From assembly GCA_964632845.1 (NCBI GenBank), contig CAZWDU010000002.1:62001-126000 (forward strand): 64,000 nt of DNA, given 5' to 3'. The notes beneath the pieces are model-generated. The model worked only from the letters and a program-made list of their open reading frames with translations, did no database searches and was not told the DNA's origin. The DNA comes from JAOZHU01 sp964632845 (lineage in GTDB: Archaea > Thermoproteota > Bathyarchaeia > Bathyarchaeales > Bathycorpusculaceae). The position numbers were made by a program, and so were the translations under genes. Of this stretch, positions 7,663 through 17,152 are shown piece after piece (within the stretch, counting starts at the first letter, position 1; every line of letters starts with the position of its first letter).

Positions 7663-9600
7663 TTACATTACTAGCGGTAGCAGACGTAAAGCAATTCCGC
7701 CCAGGATTATTGCAAAGGCTACTTCGAACACGGTTAAGAATAGTGCTTTCTTCCAGCCGAACTCTTTCGCCAGCGCCGCAATCGTTGCAGTGCAAGGTAT
7801 GTAGAACATCGCCACCAACGTGAACACCATCATCTGAACTGGCGACAGAACCAAAGCAAAGTTGGTTGTTCCTAGCAGAGTAGCCAGCATGATTAACGCC
7901 AACTCTTTTCGCAGTATGCCAAATATCAGCGTTATTCCTGCAACCGCTGGCAACCCCAACCACAACACTGTCACTGGACTAAGCACAGCTGTTATAGGCT
8001 CAAGCAATCCTGCAATATCCGCTAGTTTCAGCGCAAGGCTGCCCGCAATTATCAAGGGAAATGCTATCTTGATGAATTCAGCTACTCTGAACCACGTTTG
8101 CTTCAAAATAGTCTTCATGTGTGGCAATCTGTAATCCGGCATTTCCATAATCAGCGCGGTTGGTTCGCCGGGCACAATTTTAAAGGCTAGGCGTCCAAGC
8201 GTGAAAATCACCACCAAGTTAAAAATATACAGCCCCAATGCCCATTGAAAGCCTAAGAAATTGCCTACTAAGCCAAGTATTATCACGGTGCGTGCAGCGC
8301 ACGGCACCAGCGTGCTCACGAACGCGGCGAGCAGTCTTTCTCTTTGAGTTTCCATTATTCTACAGCCTAGGCAAGCGGGAACGTTGCAGCCGTAGCCAAG
8401 CATAAGCGGAATGAACGCCTTTCCATGCAGTCCCATCTTGTGCATGACGTTGTCCATCAGGAAAGCGATGCGACTTAGGTATCCTGAGTTCTCCAAGAAG
8501 TACAATATGAGATAAAACGGAATTATGTACGGCAAAACTATTGTGACGCCCGCTATGATGCCTTCGATGATGCCGCCCCACACCACTTCCCCTACTGCAC
8601 CTCCTCCAACTGCGCCCTTCACTAATGGCTCCAATCCATAAAACCAGTTGTTCAACAACTCTGAAGTGTAGCCTCCGAAGGTGAAGATTATATAGAAGGT
8701 TAGGAGCAGCGACGCAACTAAGATGACGTAGCCCATTACCCTGTGTGTTGTAATATTGTGCAGTCTCTCTGACAGAGTGGGTTTTATAGGTGACACCAGT
8801 TTTTGGGCGTTTCTCGCAATGCAACCCGCTATTTCATATCGTTCTGAAGTTATCACGGTTGAGCAAGCGTGCCCGTGGAGGCTTCTGATTTCGTCTGCAA
8901 GCTTTTTAGCGGCGGAAACCAGCTTCGGGGCTATCTTTTTGACTTCCTTTTCTATTTCTTCGTCGCCTTCCAGCAGCTTTATCGCCACGTACCGCGGCGG
9001 ATACAAAAGTTGAACGTTATCCATCAGTTCCGTTAGTTTGCTGATTCTTTCTTCAACTTCCTCGCCATACTTCGCTTGAACCTGCTTTTTTGCTGGTCCT
9101 TTCTCAATTGTTTCTATAGCTTTCTCCAACAGCTTAGTTACGCCTAAGCCTTTCACGGCGACAGTTGGCATAACAGGTATTCCCAGAAGCTTCTCCAGTT
9201 TTTTGATGTCTATTTGGATGCCTTTGCTTTTCGCCATGTCCACTTGATTTAGTGCCACAACCATCGGAGTTTCCAGGTCCATCAACTGCAAAGTGAAAAA
9301 GAGATTTCTTTCAAGCACTGAAGCGTCTACAACGTTAATCACTATGTCAGGGCGCTCAACCGTGATGTACTTTCTTGAGACCAGTTCTTCCAAAGAATAA
9401 GTGGAAAGCGAGTATATGCCGGGCAAATCAATTATGTCTATCGTGTAACCTTTGAAGTGCAGTGTTCCTTCTGCTCTTTCAACTGTTTTTCCAGGCCAAT
9501 TGCCAATGTGCTGGTGCAACCCAGTTAAATAGTTGAAAATAACTGATTTTCCAACATTAGCATTTCCAGCTAAAGCAATAAGCAGCTTCTTTTGGGTCAT
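7663..9600 (-). CDS. feoB: Ferrous iron transport protein B
   Basis: A 645-residue protein. The N-terminal G-domain has GNANVGKS (residues 12-19), DLPGIYSL and NQVDMA, followed by a helical spacer. The membrane part has two Gate domains with the conserved cysteine motifs GYGCNVPACLGCR and LVPCAARTVI and the late IPCTATIA. It imports Fe(II) across the cytoplasmic membrane under G-domain control. Length is on the short side for FeoB (usually 650-770). Its ATG overlaps the feoA stop by 4 bp, so FeoA and FeoB are translationally coupled. Confidence 0.95.
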   Translation of the reverse strand: MTQKKLLIALAGNANVGKSVIFNYLTGLHQHIGNWPGKTVERAEGTLHFKGYTIDIIDLPGIYSLSTYSLEELVSRKYITVERPDIVINVVDASVLERNLFFTLQLMDLETPMVVALNQVDMAKSKGIQIDIKKLEKLLGIPVMPTVAVKGLGVTKLLEKAIETIEKGPAKKQVQAKYGEEVEERISKLTELMDNVQLLYPPRYVAIKLLEGDEEIEKEVKKIAPKLVSAAKKLADEIRSLHGHACSTVITSERYEIAGCIARNAQKLVSPIKPTLSERLHNITTHRVMGYVILVASLLLTFYIIFTFGGYTSELLNNWFYGLEPLVKGAVGGGAVGEVVWGGIIEGIIAGVTIVLPYIIPFYLILYFLENSGYLSRIAFLMDNVMHKMGLHGKAFIPLMLGYGCNVPACLGCRIMETQRERLLAAFVSTLVPCAARTVIILGLVGNFLGFQWALGLYIFNLVVIFTLGRLAFKIVPGEPTALIMEMPDYRLPHMKTILKQTWFRVAEFIKIAFPLIIAGSLALKLADIAGLLEPITAVLSPVTVLWLGLPAVAGITLIFGILRKELALIMLATLLGTTNFALVLSPVQMMVFTLVAMFYIPCTATIAALAKEFGWKKALFLTVFEVAFAIILGGIALRLLPLVM

Positions 9601-9887
9601 TCATTGTCTCTCTCCACGAAAATTCTCTCAGCCATGCATCTGCCGAGGGCAAGTCTTGAGCCGCGTACAAGAATTTCTATAGCTCCGTGAAAGGGCGCTG
9701 ACTTCACAACTGTTACGCGTGTGCCAGGCGTAAGCCCCATATCCATGAGCCTTTTTTCGCAGCCCCAGCTTCTTCTTTGACCTCTGCCCTGTCCATGTCT
9801 ACTTCTTATTGAAGTTACTGTTCCCGTTTCCTTAGCCTTCAGTGCGGTTAGGGGCACTTCACGGTTTTCCAAGTTTCGTTTTTCCAT
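9597..9887 (-). CDS. feoA: Ferrous iron transport protein A
   Basis: A 96-residue SH3-like FeoA domain: LMDMGLTPGTRVTVVKSAPFHGAIEILVRGS in outline (residues 47-77) and a C-terminal ALGRCMAERI. A basic insert (residues 28-42, RSRHGQGRG then QRRSWGC) separates the first strand from the core. It binds FeoB and modulates transport. It lies between the regulator (18 bp away) and feoB (4-bp overlap) in one operon. Confidence 0.92.
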   Translation of the reverse strand: MEKRNLENREVPLTALKAKETGTVTSIRSRHGQGRGQRRSWGCEKRLMDMGLTPGTRVTVVKSAPFHGAIEILVRGSRLALGRCMAERIFVERDNE

Positions 9888-9905
9888 TTACTCGCCAGCT
9901 TTCCG

Positions 9906-10574
9906 CTATTTTGTTCGTTTTACCTGAATTATAGCCGCTACTGCGCGGCTTATCGCGTGGTTAGTTGAGCCTACTTTTACGGTGATTGGACCGTTGAAGG
10001 GGGCTTTTTCCAGAATCTCTATTGAAGCTTTGGGCACAAGTCCCAGCGTATCCAAGTAATTCAGCAAATCGTATCTTTCCTCGGTGATTTTCACTATTGT
10101 GCCTTGTTCGCCTAGAGCTAACTCCAGCAGCGGCAGCGACTTTTCCTCAATAATTTCTCCATTTGCTGTGGGTATGGGGTTTCCATGAGGACAAGTTTTA
10201 GGGTGTTTCAGAACCTCTTCTAACGGTTTAATCATTTCGTCGGTTATGCTGTGTTCCAGTTTGCAGGCTGCATCATGTGCTTGGTCTCTTCGCATGTGCA
10301 AGATGTCCACAAGTAGCCGCTCTGACAGCCGATGCTTTCTTATAACTTGCAACGCTATTTCTCGGCCTTTCTGTGTAAGTTTGACGCCTTTGTAGGGCTT
10401 ATGTGTTGCGAGGTCTTGCTTTTCTAGCCACTCTACTGTATTTGTGACTGTGCCTGGGGCTACGCTGAGCGACTTGACGATGTCGCTGGTTCTAGCGACT
10501 CCGCTTTTTTCTTGAAGTTTGTAGATGCATTCGAGGTATTCCTCGATTGTCGCGGTGACTTCGTTAACGGTCAT
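9906..10574 (-). CDS. DtxR-family metal-dependent regulator
   Basis: A 222-residue protein. The N-terminal winged helix (EEYLECIYKL, VAPGTVTNTVEWLEKQDL) is followed by the DtxR dimerisation domain, with metal-site candidates in HRLSERLLVDIL and the H/E/C-rich CKLEHSITDEM and CPHGNPIP, and a C-terminal FeoA/SH3-like domain (residues 146-220). This layout is that of IdeR/MDR1-type repressors. As the first gene of the feo operon it probably represses it when Fe(II) is plentiful. Confidence 0.9.
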   Translation of the reverse strand: MTVNEVTATIEEYLECIYKLQEKSGVARTSDIVKSLSVAPGTVTNTVEWLEKQDLATHKPYKGVKLTQKGREIALQVIRKHRLSERLLVDILHMRRDQAHDAACKLEHSITDEMIKPLEEVLKHPKTCPHGNPIPTANGEIIEEKSLPLLELALGEQGTIVKITEERYDLLNYLDTLGLVPKASIEILEKAPFNGPITVKVGSTNHAISRAVAAIIQVKRTK

Positions 10575-10598
10575 TTTACGAGCACTCTAAACAAAAAG

Positions 10599-10620
10599 TA
10601 CGATAACTCGTATATTTAAG
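10599..10620 (-). promoter_or_regulatory. Promoter and candidate metal-regulator operator of the feo operon
   Basis: Read on the minus strand, CTTAAATATA (10620-10611) is the TATA box, and TACGAGTTATCGTA (10612-10599, 5-bp arms with a 4-bp spacer) follows directly, between TATA and the expected start site. A repressor bound there would block initiation, which fits autoregulation by the DtxR-type protein. The assignment is inference. Confidence 0.45.
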
Positions 10621-10742
10621 ACTTCCTGCACAAAAAACCCATATTTCCACATCAGAAGAACCCCTTTTAGAACGCTCCCAGCTTCCAGTAACGGCTAAAT
10701 AGTGCCAAGCATATTTCGGTTGATGTTTAGGCGTGGGCAAAT

Positions 10743-12080
10743 ATGGAGAGCTTCTCAGACCTCATCCTCAAGCTGGTTGACGCCAGCCGCAAACACGAAT
10801 ATTACCGAGACATAGAATGCGTAAACCTAATCGCGAGTGAAGGCTTAAAATCTCCAGCCGTCAACCAAATGCTCAGCTTTTCCAAGGACCTAGAAGGCAG
10901 ATACGCCGAAGGCGAGAACGACCTTGAAGGACACGTGAAAAGAAGGCACTACCAAGGCCAAAAATTCATGACGCTTATCGAAAACTACGCAACCGATCTC
11001 ATGAAGAGCCTATTCAAATGCAACTGGGCAGACGTACGCTTAGTTTCAGGCACACACGCGAACTTGGCCACTTTCAAAGGTTTATCGCAGGCATCAAAGA
11101 ACCGAAAAATGGTGGTTACCCCGCTCAGCTGTGGCGCACATATATCCCATGACTACGCGGGACTGGCTGGCGCGGTTCTCGGCTTAGAGAACATAAATCA
11201 CGTTTACAGTATAGACGAGTTAAACATAGACCCTGACAAGTCAGCCCATGTCATAAGAGCCGCTAAGCCAGGCATAGTCACGTTCGGCGGCAGTGTATTT
11301 CTATTTCCACATCCAATTAAAGAGCTTAAAGCGGTTGCTGACGAAGTTGGCGCTTACGTCGCGTATGATGCGTCGCATGTGCTGGGGCTTATCGCGGGCG
11401 GCGTCTTCCAAGATCCGTTCGGCGAAGGCGCAGATTTCATAACCTCTTCAACGCACAAGACTTTTCCAGGGCCCCAAGGCGGCGTCATACTTGGAAACGC
11501 CAAGAGTCCGCGGGCTGAAAAAGCGGTAAAGGCTATTCAGTTTGCGGTTTTTCCGTTAAGTGCGTCAAATACACACCTCGGCAGGCTACCCGCGCTCGGT
11601 ATAGCCGCTTTAGAAATGAAGCTTTTCGGCGCTGATTTGGCTAAGCAGACGGTGAAGAACGCTCAAACTGCGGGGCAATGTCTCTGCGAGAACGGCGTTA
11701 AAGTATTATGCGAATCGAAAGGTTTTACGAGGTCTCATCAGTTGGCGGTTGATGTCCGCAATTTTGGAGGCGGCAAAAAAGTAGCCTTCGACCTTGAAGA
11801 GGCTAACATTATCTTGAACAAGAATCTTTTGCCTTACGATGATCAGGATGACCGTGATAACCCGTCGGGTCTAAGAATAGGCTTCCAAGACGTAACTAGA
11901 CGCGGTTTCGGAGAAGGCGGCATCAAACACCTCTGTGATTTAATGCTCAGCGTCATCAAAGGCAAACGTAAACCGCAAGAGGTTAAAGCAGACGTTATCG
12001 CTTTGAAGAAGGAGTTTAACCAAGTGAAATACGGTTTTCAAAGCGTGGAAGAAGCTGTAGCATACGCTGAAAAAGCGTAA
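10743..12080 (+). CDS. glyA: Serine hydroxymethyltransferase (archaeal type)
   Basis: A 445-residue PLP enzyme with LIASEGLKSPAV, EGRYAEG, DVRLVSGTHAN, AYDASHVLGLIAGG and the PLP lysine in TSSTHKTFPGPQGG (Lys239). It interconverts serine and glycine using a pterin C1 carrier. In archaea this is often tetrahydromethanopterin; the cofactor is not readable here. It lies 25 bp before serA on the same strand, so serine synthesis and C1 transfer are probably co-expressed. Confidence 0.95.
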   Translation: MESFSDLILKLVDASRKHEYYRDIECVNLIASEGLKSPAVNQMLSFSKDLEGRYAEGENDLEGHVKRRHYQGQKFMTLIENYATDLMKSLFKCNWADVRLVSGTHANLATFKGLSQASKNRKMVVTPLSCGAHISHDYAGLAGAVLGLENINHVYSIDELNIDPDKSAHVIRAAKPGIVTFGGSVFLFPHPIKELKAVADEVGAYVAYDASHVLGLIAGGVFQDPFGEGADFITSSTHKTFPGPQGGVILGNAKSPRAEKAVKAIQFAVFPLSASNTHLGRLPALGIAALEMKLFGADLAKQTVKNAQTAGQCLCENGVKVLCESKGFTRSHQLAVDVRNFGGGKKVAFDLEEANIILNKNLLPYDDQDDRDNPSGLRIGFQDVTRRGFGEGGIKHLCDLMLSVIKGKRKPQEVKADVIALKKEFNQVKYGFQSVEEAVAYAEKA

Positions 12081-12105
12081 ATGCCTGCAGAGGAGCTGTG
12101 AAAAA

Positions 12106-13290
12106 ATGAAAGTATTGCTGAACGATGGTTTGGAAAAAGAGGGCATACTTCTGTTTGAGGAGTTCGGGATAAAAGCGGACGCAAAAAAAAGAGACCTGAA
12201 AGCGCTTGTTGCTGATATCGGCGAGTTTGACGCGTTAATCGTGCGGAGCGCCACCAAAGTCACCCGCGAAGTCATCGAGGCAGGCGCGAAGGGCAACCTG
12301 AAAATCATCGGCAGAGCAGGCGTCGGCTACGACAATATTGATGTGGCAGCTGCATCTGACAACGGCATCATCGTGAAGTGCGCACCTTATGGAAACACAA
12401 ACGCGGTTGCAGAATTGACCCTCTGCCTCATGCTCAGCATTTCCAGAAATGTTCCCCAAGCGCATCACTCGTTGAAGAATGGCGTGTGGACAAAAGCAAA
12501 GTTGAAGGGAACGGAGCTTTCCTACAAAACCCTGAGCATTTTAGGCTGCGGTAAGATTGGGCAGCGAGTAGCTGAGCTGGCACGCCGCGGTTTCGACATG
12601 GACGTCATAGGCTACGACATAAAACCTTGCCCTGAATCAAACATAAAATTTACCTCTAAAGAAGAAGCCTTAGCCAAAGCTGATTACGTGAGCATCCACA
12701 CAGGCGGAAAAGAAGTTATCGTAGGCGAGAAGGAACTGGCGTTAATGAAGCCCACCGCGTACCTTATCAACATGTCCAGAGGCGCTAACGTTGATGAACA
12801 AGCGTTGTACAAGGCGCTGAAGGAAAACAAGATAGCTGGTGCCGCTCTCGACGTATATCCTGAGGAGCCTAAGGCGGAAGGTGCTGAATTCAGCAATAAG
12901 CTTCGGGAGCTTGAGAACGTCATTTTTAGCTCTCACTTAGGCGCGTCAACCATAGAAGCTCAGAGAGAGACGTCAATTGAAATTGCCCGCGTCATTTCAG
13001 GTTATCTTGTGGGCGGCGATTTTACAAGTGCCGTGAACGCTGGCGAAAGCCTTGAAGTGGAAGAAAAAGCCGTTTACCCCTTGTTCATTCATCACCGTGA
13101 TGTGCCTGGCGTGTTTGCGAAAATCGACAAGGTTCTTGCTGACAACGATATAAATATCCGCGCAAACTATTCGAGACAAATTGGGAAAAGCGGTTATGCG
13201 GTTTCAGTCTACGTGCTGCACAAGAAAGTTGCCCCTCAAATCATTAAAACTCTAAAAGGCATAGAAAACATTTGCAATGTGAGGGTTTAG
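12106..13290 (+). CDS. serA: D-3-phosphoglycerate dehydrogenase
   Basis: A 394-residue protein. It has a substrate domain (VRSATKVT, GRAGVGYDNID), a Rossmann nucleotide-binding domain with GCGKIG near residue 147, the RGANVDEQAL segment, the catalytic His in SSHLGAST, and a C-terminal ACT domain (about residues 320-394, starting HHRDVPGVFAKID). It lacks the extra intervening domain of 525-residue SerA forms. It catalyses the first step from 3-phosphoglycerate to serine; the ACT domain suggests serine feedback. A GAGGAG Shine-Dalgarno precedes the ATG. No serC or serB is in view. Confidence 0.93.
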   Translation: MKVLLNDGLEKEGILLFEEFGIKADAKKRDLKALVADIGEFDALIVRSATKVTREVIEAGAKGNLKIIGRAGVGYDNIDVAAASDNGIIVKCAPYGNTNAVAELTLCLMLSISRNVPQAHHSLKNGVWTKAKLKGTELSYKTLSILGCGKIGQRVAELARRGFDMDVIGYDIKPCPESNIKFTSKEEALAKADYVSIHTGGKEVIVGEKELALMKPTAYLINMSRGANVDEQALYKALKENKIAGAALDVYPEEPKAEGAEFSNKLRELENVIFSSHLGASTIEAQRETSIEIARVISGYLVGGDFTSAVNAGESLEVEEKAVYPLFIHHRDVPGVFAKIDKVLADNDINIRANYSRQIGKSGYAVSVYVLHKKVAPQIIKTLKGIENICNVRV

Positions 13291-13308
13291 CCCAGAAAAG
13301 TGTAAGCA

Positions 13309-13989
13309 ATGAAACTTGGGGTCTTGTTTTCAGGCGGCAAAGATTCCACATTTGCACTGCACAAGGCAGCAGAAAAAGAGGCAGTAGTCTGCCTAATCAC
13401 TTTGGTTTCTGAAAACAAAGAGAGCTTTATGTTTCACACGCCCAACATAGACGTCACCGCATTACAGGCTGAAGCCCTCAGTTTGCCTCTTGTCCAGAAA
13501 ATAACCGCAGGTAAACCAGAAACAGAGCTTAAGGATTTGGAAGAAGCGATAGCGCAAGCCATCAAAGCCTACCACATAGAAGGCGTTGTTTCAGGCGCTG
13601 TAGAATCAGTCTACCAAGCCGAGCGAATCCAACGCATCTGCAACCGCTTAGGCATTTGGTGTCTTAATCCGCTCTGGAAGAAAAACCAGAAAACGCTACT
13701 GGAAGAAATTGTGGCTAAAGGCTTCAAAGTGATTATTTCAGGCGTTTTCGCTTATCCACTTGACCGCACATGGCTTGGCAAAGAAGTAAACGCGGAACTT
13801 ATTGGCAAGCTGTTAAGTCTTGAAAAAGAGTTCGGTCTAAGTCCTTCAGGCGAAGGCGGCGAAATAGAAACAACTGTTCTGGATGCGCCGTTATTCAAGA
13901 AAAAAATTGAAATTCTGGATTATGCCGTTACGGCAAAAGGCAACTCTGGAGTTTTCAAAATCAAACAGGCACGGTTGGCAACGAAATGA
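13309..13989 (+). CDS. dph6: Diphthine-ammonia ligase (Dph6)
   Basis: A 226-residue N-type PP-loop ATPase: LFSGGKDSTFAL at residues 7-18, FHTPN, VVSGAV, and the Dph6-specific LNPLWKKNQ and SPSGEGGEIETTVLDAP. It amidates diphthine to diphthamide on a histidine of elongation factor 2. Length and motifs match archaeal Dph6. It overlaps the next gene, a glutamine amidotransferase, by 4 bp (ATGA). Confidence 0.9.
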   Translation: MKLGVLFSGGKDSTFALHKAAEKEAVVCLITLVSENKESFMFHTPNIDVTALQAEALSLPLVQKITAGKPETELKDLEEAIAQAIKAYHIEGVVSGAVESVYQAERIQRICNRLGIWCLNPLWKKNQKTLLEEIVAKGFKVIISGVFAYPLDRTWLGKEVNAELIGKLLSLEKEFGLSPSGEGGEIETTVLDAPLFKKKIEILDYAVTAKGNSGVFKIKQARLATK

Positions 13990-14531
13990 TTTTGGTTGTG
14001 GACCTGAATTCCAAGAAGGATTCTCTGGGGTTTTACGAATTTGTTTCACCCATAGTAGCTATTGCCGCAGAGTTGACTGACTGCGTAGTGGCGCATTATT
14101 CTGAGTTGACGCGGCAAGACTTGAGCAGCTGCAACAAGATTATTCTTTCAGGCACTCCGCTTAAGGATATCGTTACTTTGAACCAGACAGATAGATTCAT
14201 GTGGTTAGAAGACTGTGTTAAGCCCATTTTTGGAATTTGCGCTGGCATGCAGACTATATGTTTGTTTTTCGGTTCTCGACTGATAAAATGCTCGGAGATC
14301 GGAATGACGCAGGTAACAACACTGAAGACTAATCCGTTGTTCTCTTCATCATTCAAGGTTTACGCGCTGCACAATTACGCAATCCAGCCCTCTTCAGCGT
14401 TTGACGCATTAGCTGAGTCTACAAAGTGTATTCAAGCAGTAAAGCATAAGCGCAAAGCAATTTACGGCGTGCTTTTCCACCCAGAAGTCAGGAATAAGGA
14501 AATCATACAGCGCTTTATCAGTACAGTTTAG
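13986..14531 (+). CDS. Class I glutamine amidotransferase
   Basis: A 181-residue GATase-1 domain with oxyanion-side SGTPL, the nucleophile in FGICAGMQ (near residue 81) and the His-Glu pair in FHPEV near the C-terminus, so the Cys-His-Glu triad is complete. It resembles the GuaA/TrpG amidotransferase subunits but is not clearly either. The 4-bp overlap with dph6 suggests a partner role. Dph6 uses free ammonia, so this domain might supply it. That is inference. Confidence 0.75.
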   Translation: MILVVDLNSKKDSLGFYEFVSPIVAIAAELTDCVVAHYSELTRQDLSSCNKIILSGTPLKDIVTLNQTDRFMWLEDCVKPIFGICAGMQTICLFFGSRLIKCSEIGMTQVTTLKTNPLFSSSFKVYALHNYAIQPSSAFDALAESTKCIQAVKHKRKAIYGVLFHPEVRNKEIIQRFISTV

Positions 14532-14542
14532 TCAACCGAAGA

Positions 14543-14552
14543 AAATATAAAA
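14543..14552 (+). promoter_or_regulatory. TATA-like element before the Lon-family gene
   Basis: AAATATAAAA, about 65 bp before the ATG at 14614, giving an expected leader of about 40 nt that contains the GGGGGAT ribosome-binding site. Confidence 0.4.
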
Positions 14553-14613
14553 TAAACACTCGATTAAGAGTTAATTGTCAACCAAGTTTTGAAATGTGGG
14601 GGATCGGGTAGAA

Positions 14614-17031
14614 ATGTTAAACGAGTTACCTGCAGAAAAACTCAGAAAAGAATGCGACGCCAGTTTTATGCGTTGTGAAACTACGCAGCAACTGGTGCCC
14701 CTCCGTGAGATTATCGGTCAAGAAAGAGCCGTCAGAGCGCTCAAGTTCGGATTAAGCATCAGAGAACGCGGTTTCAACATTTACGTCGCAGGTTTCCCAG
14801 GAACAGGCCGAACCACAGCGGTCAAAAACTTCGTGGAGGAAATAGCTCGCGGTGAACCCGCGCCTCCAGACTGGTGCTACGTAAACAACTTTGTGAACCA
14901 GTATGAACCTAAAGCGATAAAGTTGCTTTCCGGAAAAGGCAAGGAGTTTCAAGATGACATTAGAAGCCTTATTGAAAGTATCCGAGCGGCGCTTCCTAAA
15001 GCTTTCGAAAGTGACGATTACGCTGCAAAGCGGGAAGCCACTATACGAGCGTTGGAGCGTCAAAGAAAAGAGTTGACCGTTCAACTAAATGCGAGAGTTC
15101 AGCAAGAAGGCTTTGTGATCCAGAGTACGCCCATTGGCTTATTGCTTATTCCCGTGGTAAAAGGTAAACCTCTCACTGAAGAAGAATTGCTGATGTTGCC
15201 TCAAAAGGCAAAAGACGCCATTCAAGAGAAACGAGCGCGTTTAGAGCCTGAACTGCGAAACACAATGAGGCAATTTTTAGACATGGAACAAAAAATCACT
15301 GAGGAACTTAAGAAGCTTAACAGAGATGTTGCTCTCTACGCTATTGGGCACTTAGTGAACGCCCTCGTAGAGAAATATAAAGGCACGCCAGAGGTCACAG
15401 CTTACTTGCGTGATGTGCAAAACGACATTTTAGATAATCTTGCCCAATTCGTGAAGCGCGGCGAAACTCCGCAGCAGCTTCCCTTTCAAGTTCCGTGGAT
15501 GAAGGAAGAACCATTCAAGAAGTACGAGGTAAACGTGATTGTTGACAACTCAAGTGTTAAAGGCGCTCCCGTGGTGATTGAATCTAACCCTACATATCAC
15601 AACCTCTTCGGCAGAACCGAGAAAGAAGCTCAATTCGGTGCTCTCATAACTGATTTCACAATGATTCGGGGAGGAACCCTGCACAAAGCTAATAATGGCT
15701 ATCTGATAGTTCCAGTTGAAGAATTACTCCGCAACCCTTTTGCGTATGACGGTTTAAAAAGAGCTTTGAAAAGCGGCGCTATAAGCATCGAAGAACCCGA
15801 AGCGCGTTATGGTTTCATCAGCACCAAAAGTTTGAAGCCCCAGCCGATTCCGCTGGGCGTCAAAGTAATCCTCATCGGAAATCCCTATCTCTACCAGTTG
15901 TTATTCACCCGCGAGATGGAATTCACCGAGCTTTTCAAGGTTAAAGCTGAATTTGACACAACTATGGCTCGGACAAAAGAGAACTTGCAGCAATACGCCG
16001 CTTTTGTCTGCACTCTCTGCCAAAAAGAAAACTTGAAACACCTCGATGGTTCAGGCTTAGCCAAACTAGTTGAATACAGTTCAAGGCTTGCAGATGACCA
16101 ACAGAAGCTTTCCACTAGATTCGCTGAAGTTGCCGACATTGTTCGCGAAGCCAACTTCTACGCCGCAAAAGAGGACGCAAAACTTGCAACTGGAAAACAC
16201 GTGAAAAAAGCCATTGAAGAAAAAATCTACCGCTCAAAACTTATCCAAGAAAAAATCCAAGAAATGATCCAGCGCGGCGTACTGCTCATCGATACGGACG
16301 CTGAAAAAGTGGGGCAAGTGAATGGGCTTTCAGTTATGGGTCTAGGCGACTTCGCTTTCGGCATCCCTTCACGTGTAACTACAAGCGTAGGCTTAGGCAG
16401 AGAAGGCGTAATCGACATTGAACGTGAAGCCAAAATGGGCGGTCCTATCCACACTAAAGGGGTCCTAATCTTAAGCGGTTACCTGAACGAGAAATACGCG
16501 CGGGATAAGCCGCTTAGCCTTTCAGCGCGTCTGGTTTTTGAGCAGAACTATGGCGGCGTGGAAGGCGACAGTGCTTCAAGCACAGAATTATACGCCATAC
16601 TATCGGCGCTCTCAGGTTTGCCCATAAAACAAAGCATAGCTGTAACTGGTTCGGTTAACCAGAAAGGCGAAGTGCAAGCCATAGGCGGCGTGAACGAGAA
16701 AATCGAGGGCTTCTTTGAAGTTTGCAAGGCTAAAGGTTTCACAGGCAAGCAAGGTGTAATGGTACCTGAAAGCAACGTGCAAAACCTGATGTTGAAAGAA
16801 GAAATCGTGGACGCTGTTAAGGCTGGGCAATTTCACATATATGCGGTCAAAACCATTGACGAAGGAATGGAAGTGCTTACAGGCGTCAAGACTGGCGAAA
16901 GACGTGAGGACGGGACTTTCGACAACGGAACTGTGAACCACAAAGTGGACAATCACCTTAAAGCTATGGCTGAAAAACTCAGAGAATTCCAAGTTTTCTC
17001 ATTGGAAGGAAAGCCGAAATTCGAAAGTTAA
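14614..17031 (+). CDS. Lon-family ATP-dependent protease (AAA_32/LonC-like)
   Basis: An 805-residue protein. An N-terminal ATPase region has the degenerate Walker A GFPGTGRTT (Arg in place of Lys, common in this branch). A long helical insert occupies roughly residues 105-285. The C-terminal Lon protease domain has the catalytic Ser in VEGDSASS and Lys in GGVNEKIEG. This is not the membrane-anchored archaeal LonB, as no membrane segments are seen. It degrades soluble proteins; targets are unknown. I start it at the ATG at 14614 because GGGGGAT lies upstream; the GTG at 14596 falls inside that site. Confidence 0.88.
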   Translation: MLNELPAEKLRKECDASFMRCETTQQLVPLREIIGQERAVRALKFGLSIRERGFNIYVAGFPGTGRTTAVKNFVEEIARGEPAPPDWCYVNNFVNQYEPKAIKLLSGKGKEFQDDIRSLIESIRAALPKAFESDDYAAKREATIRALERQRKELTVQLNARVQQEGFVIQSTPIGLLLIPVVKGKPLTEEELLMLPQKAKDAIQEKRARLEPELRNTMRQFLDMEQKITEELKKLNRDVALYAIGHLVNALVEKYKGTPEVTAYLRDVQNDILDNLAQFVKRGETPQQLPFQVPWMKEEPFKKYEVNVIVDNSSVKGAPVVIESNPTYHNLFGRTEKEAQFGALITDFTMIRGGTLHKANNGYLIVPVEELLRNPFAYDGLKRALKSGAISIEEPEARYGFISTKSLKPQPIPLGVKVILIGNPYLYQLLFTREMEFTELFKVKAEFDTTMARTKENLQQYAAFVCTLCQKENLKHLDGSGLAKLVEYSSRLADDQQKLSTRFAEVADIVREANFYAAKEDAKLATGKHVKKAIEEKIYRSKLIQEKIQEMIQRGVLLIDTDAEKVGQVNGLSVMGLGDFAFGIPSRVTTSVGLGREGVIDIEREAKMGGPIHTKGVLILSGYLNEKYARDKPLSLSARLVFEQNYGGVEGDSASSTELYAILSALSGLPIKQSIAVTGSVNQKGEVQAIGGVNEKIEGFFEVCKAKGFTGKQGVMVPESNVQNLMLKEEIVDAVKAGQFHIYAVKTIDEGMEVLTGVKTGERREDGTFDNGTVNHKVDNHLKAMAEKLREFQVFSLEGKPKFES

Positions 17032-17152
17032 AAAGCAAACGACTGTGGCGCAAGCTTTCCGCTCTTCTGATAATCTTTTTAGATGATATGGCTCAGTTTG
17101 GATAATTTTATTAGCCTGCTTGTGGCATATGTTTTATTGAAGGTGCTGAGTT

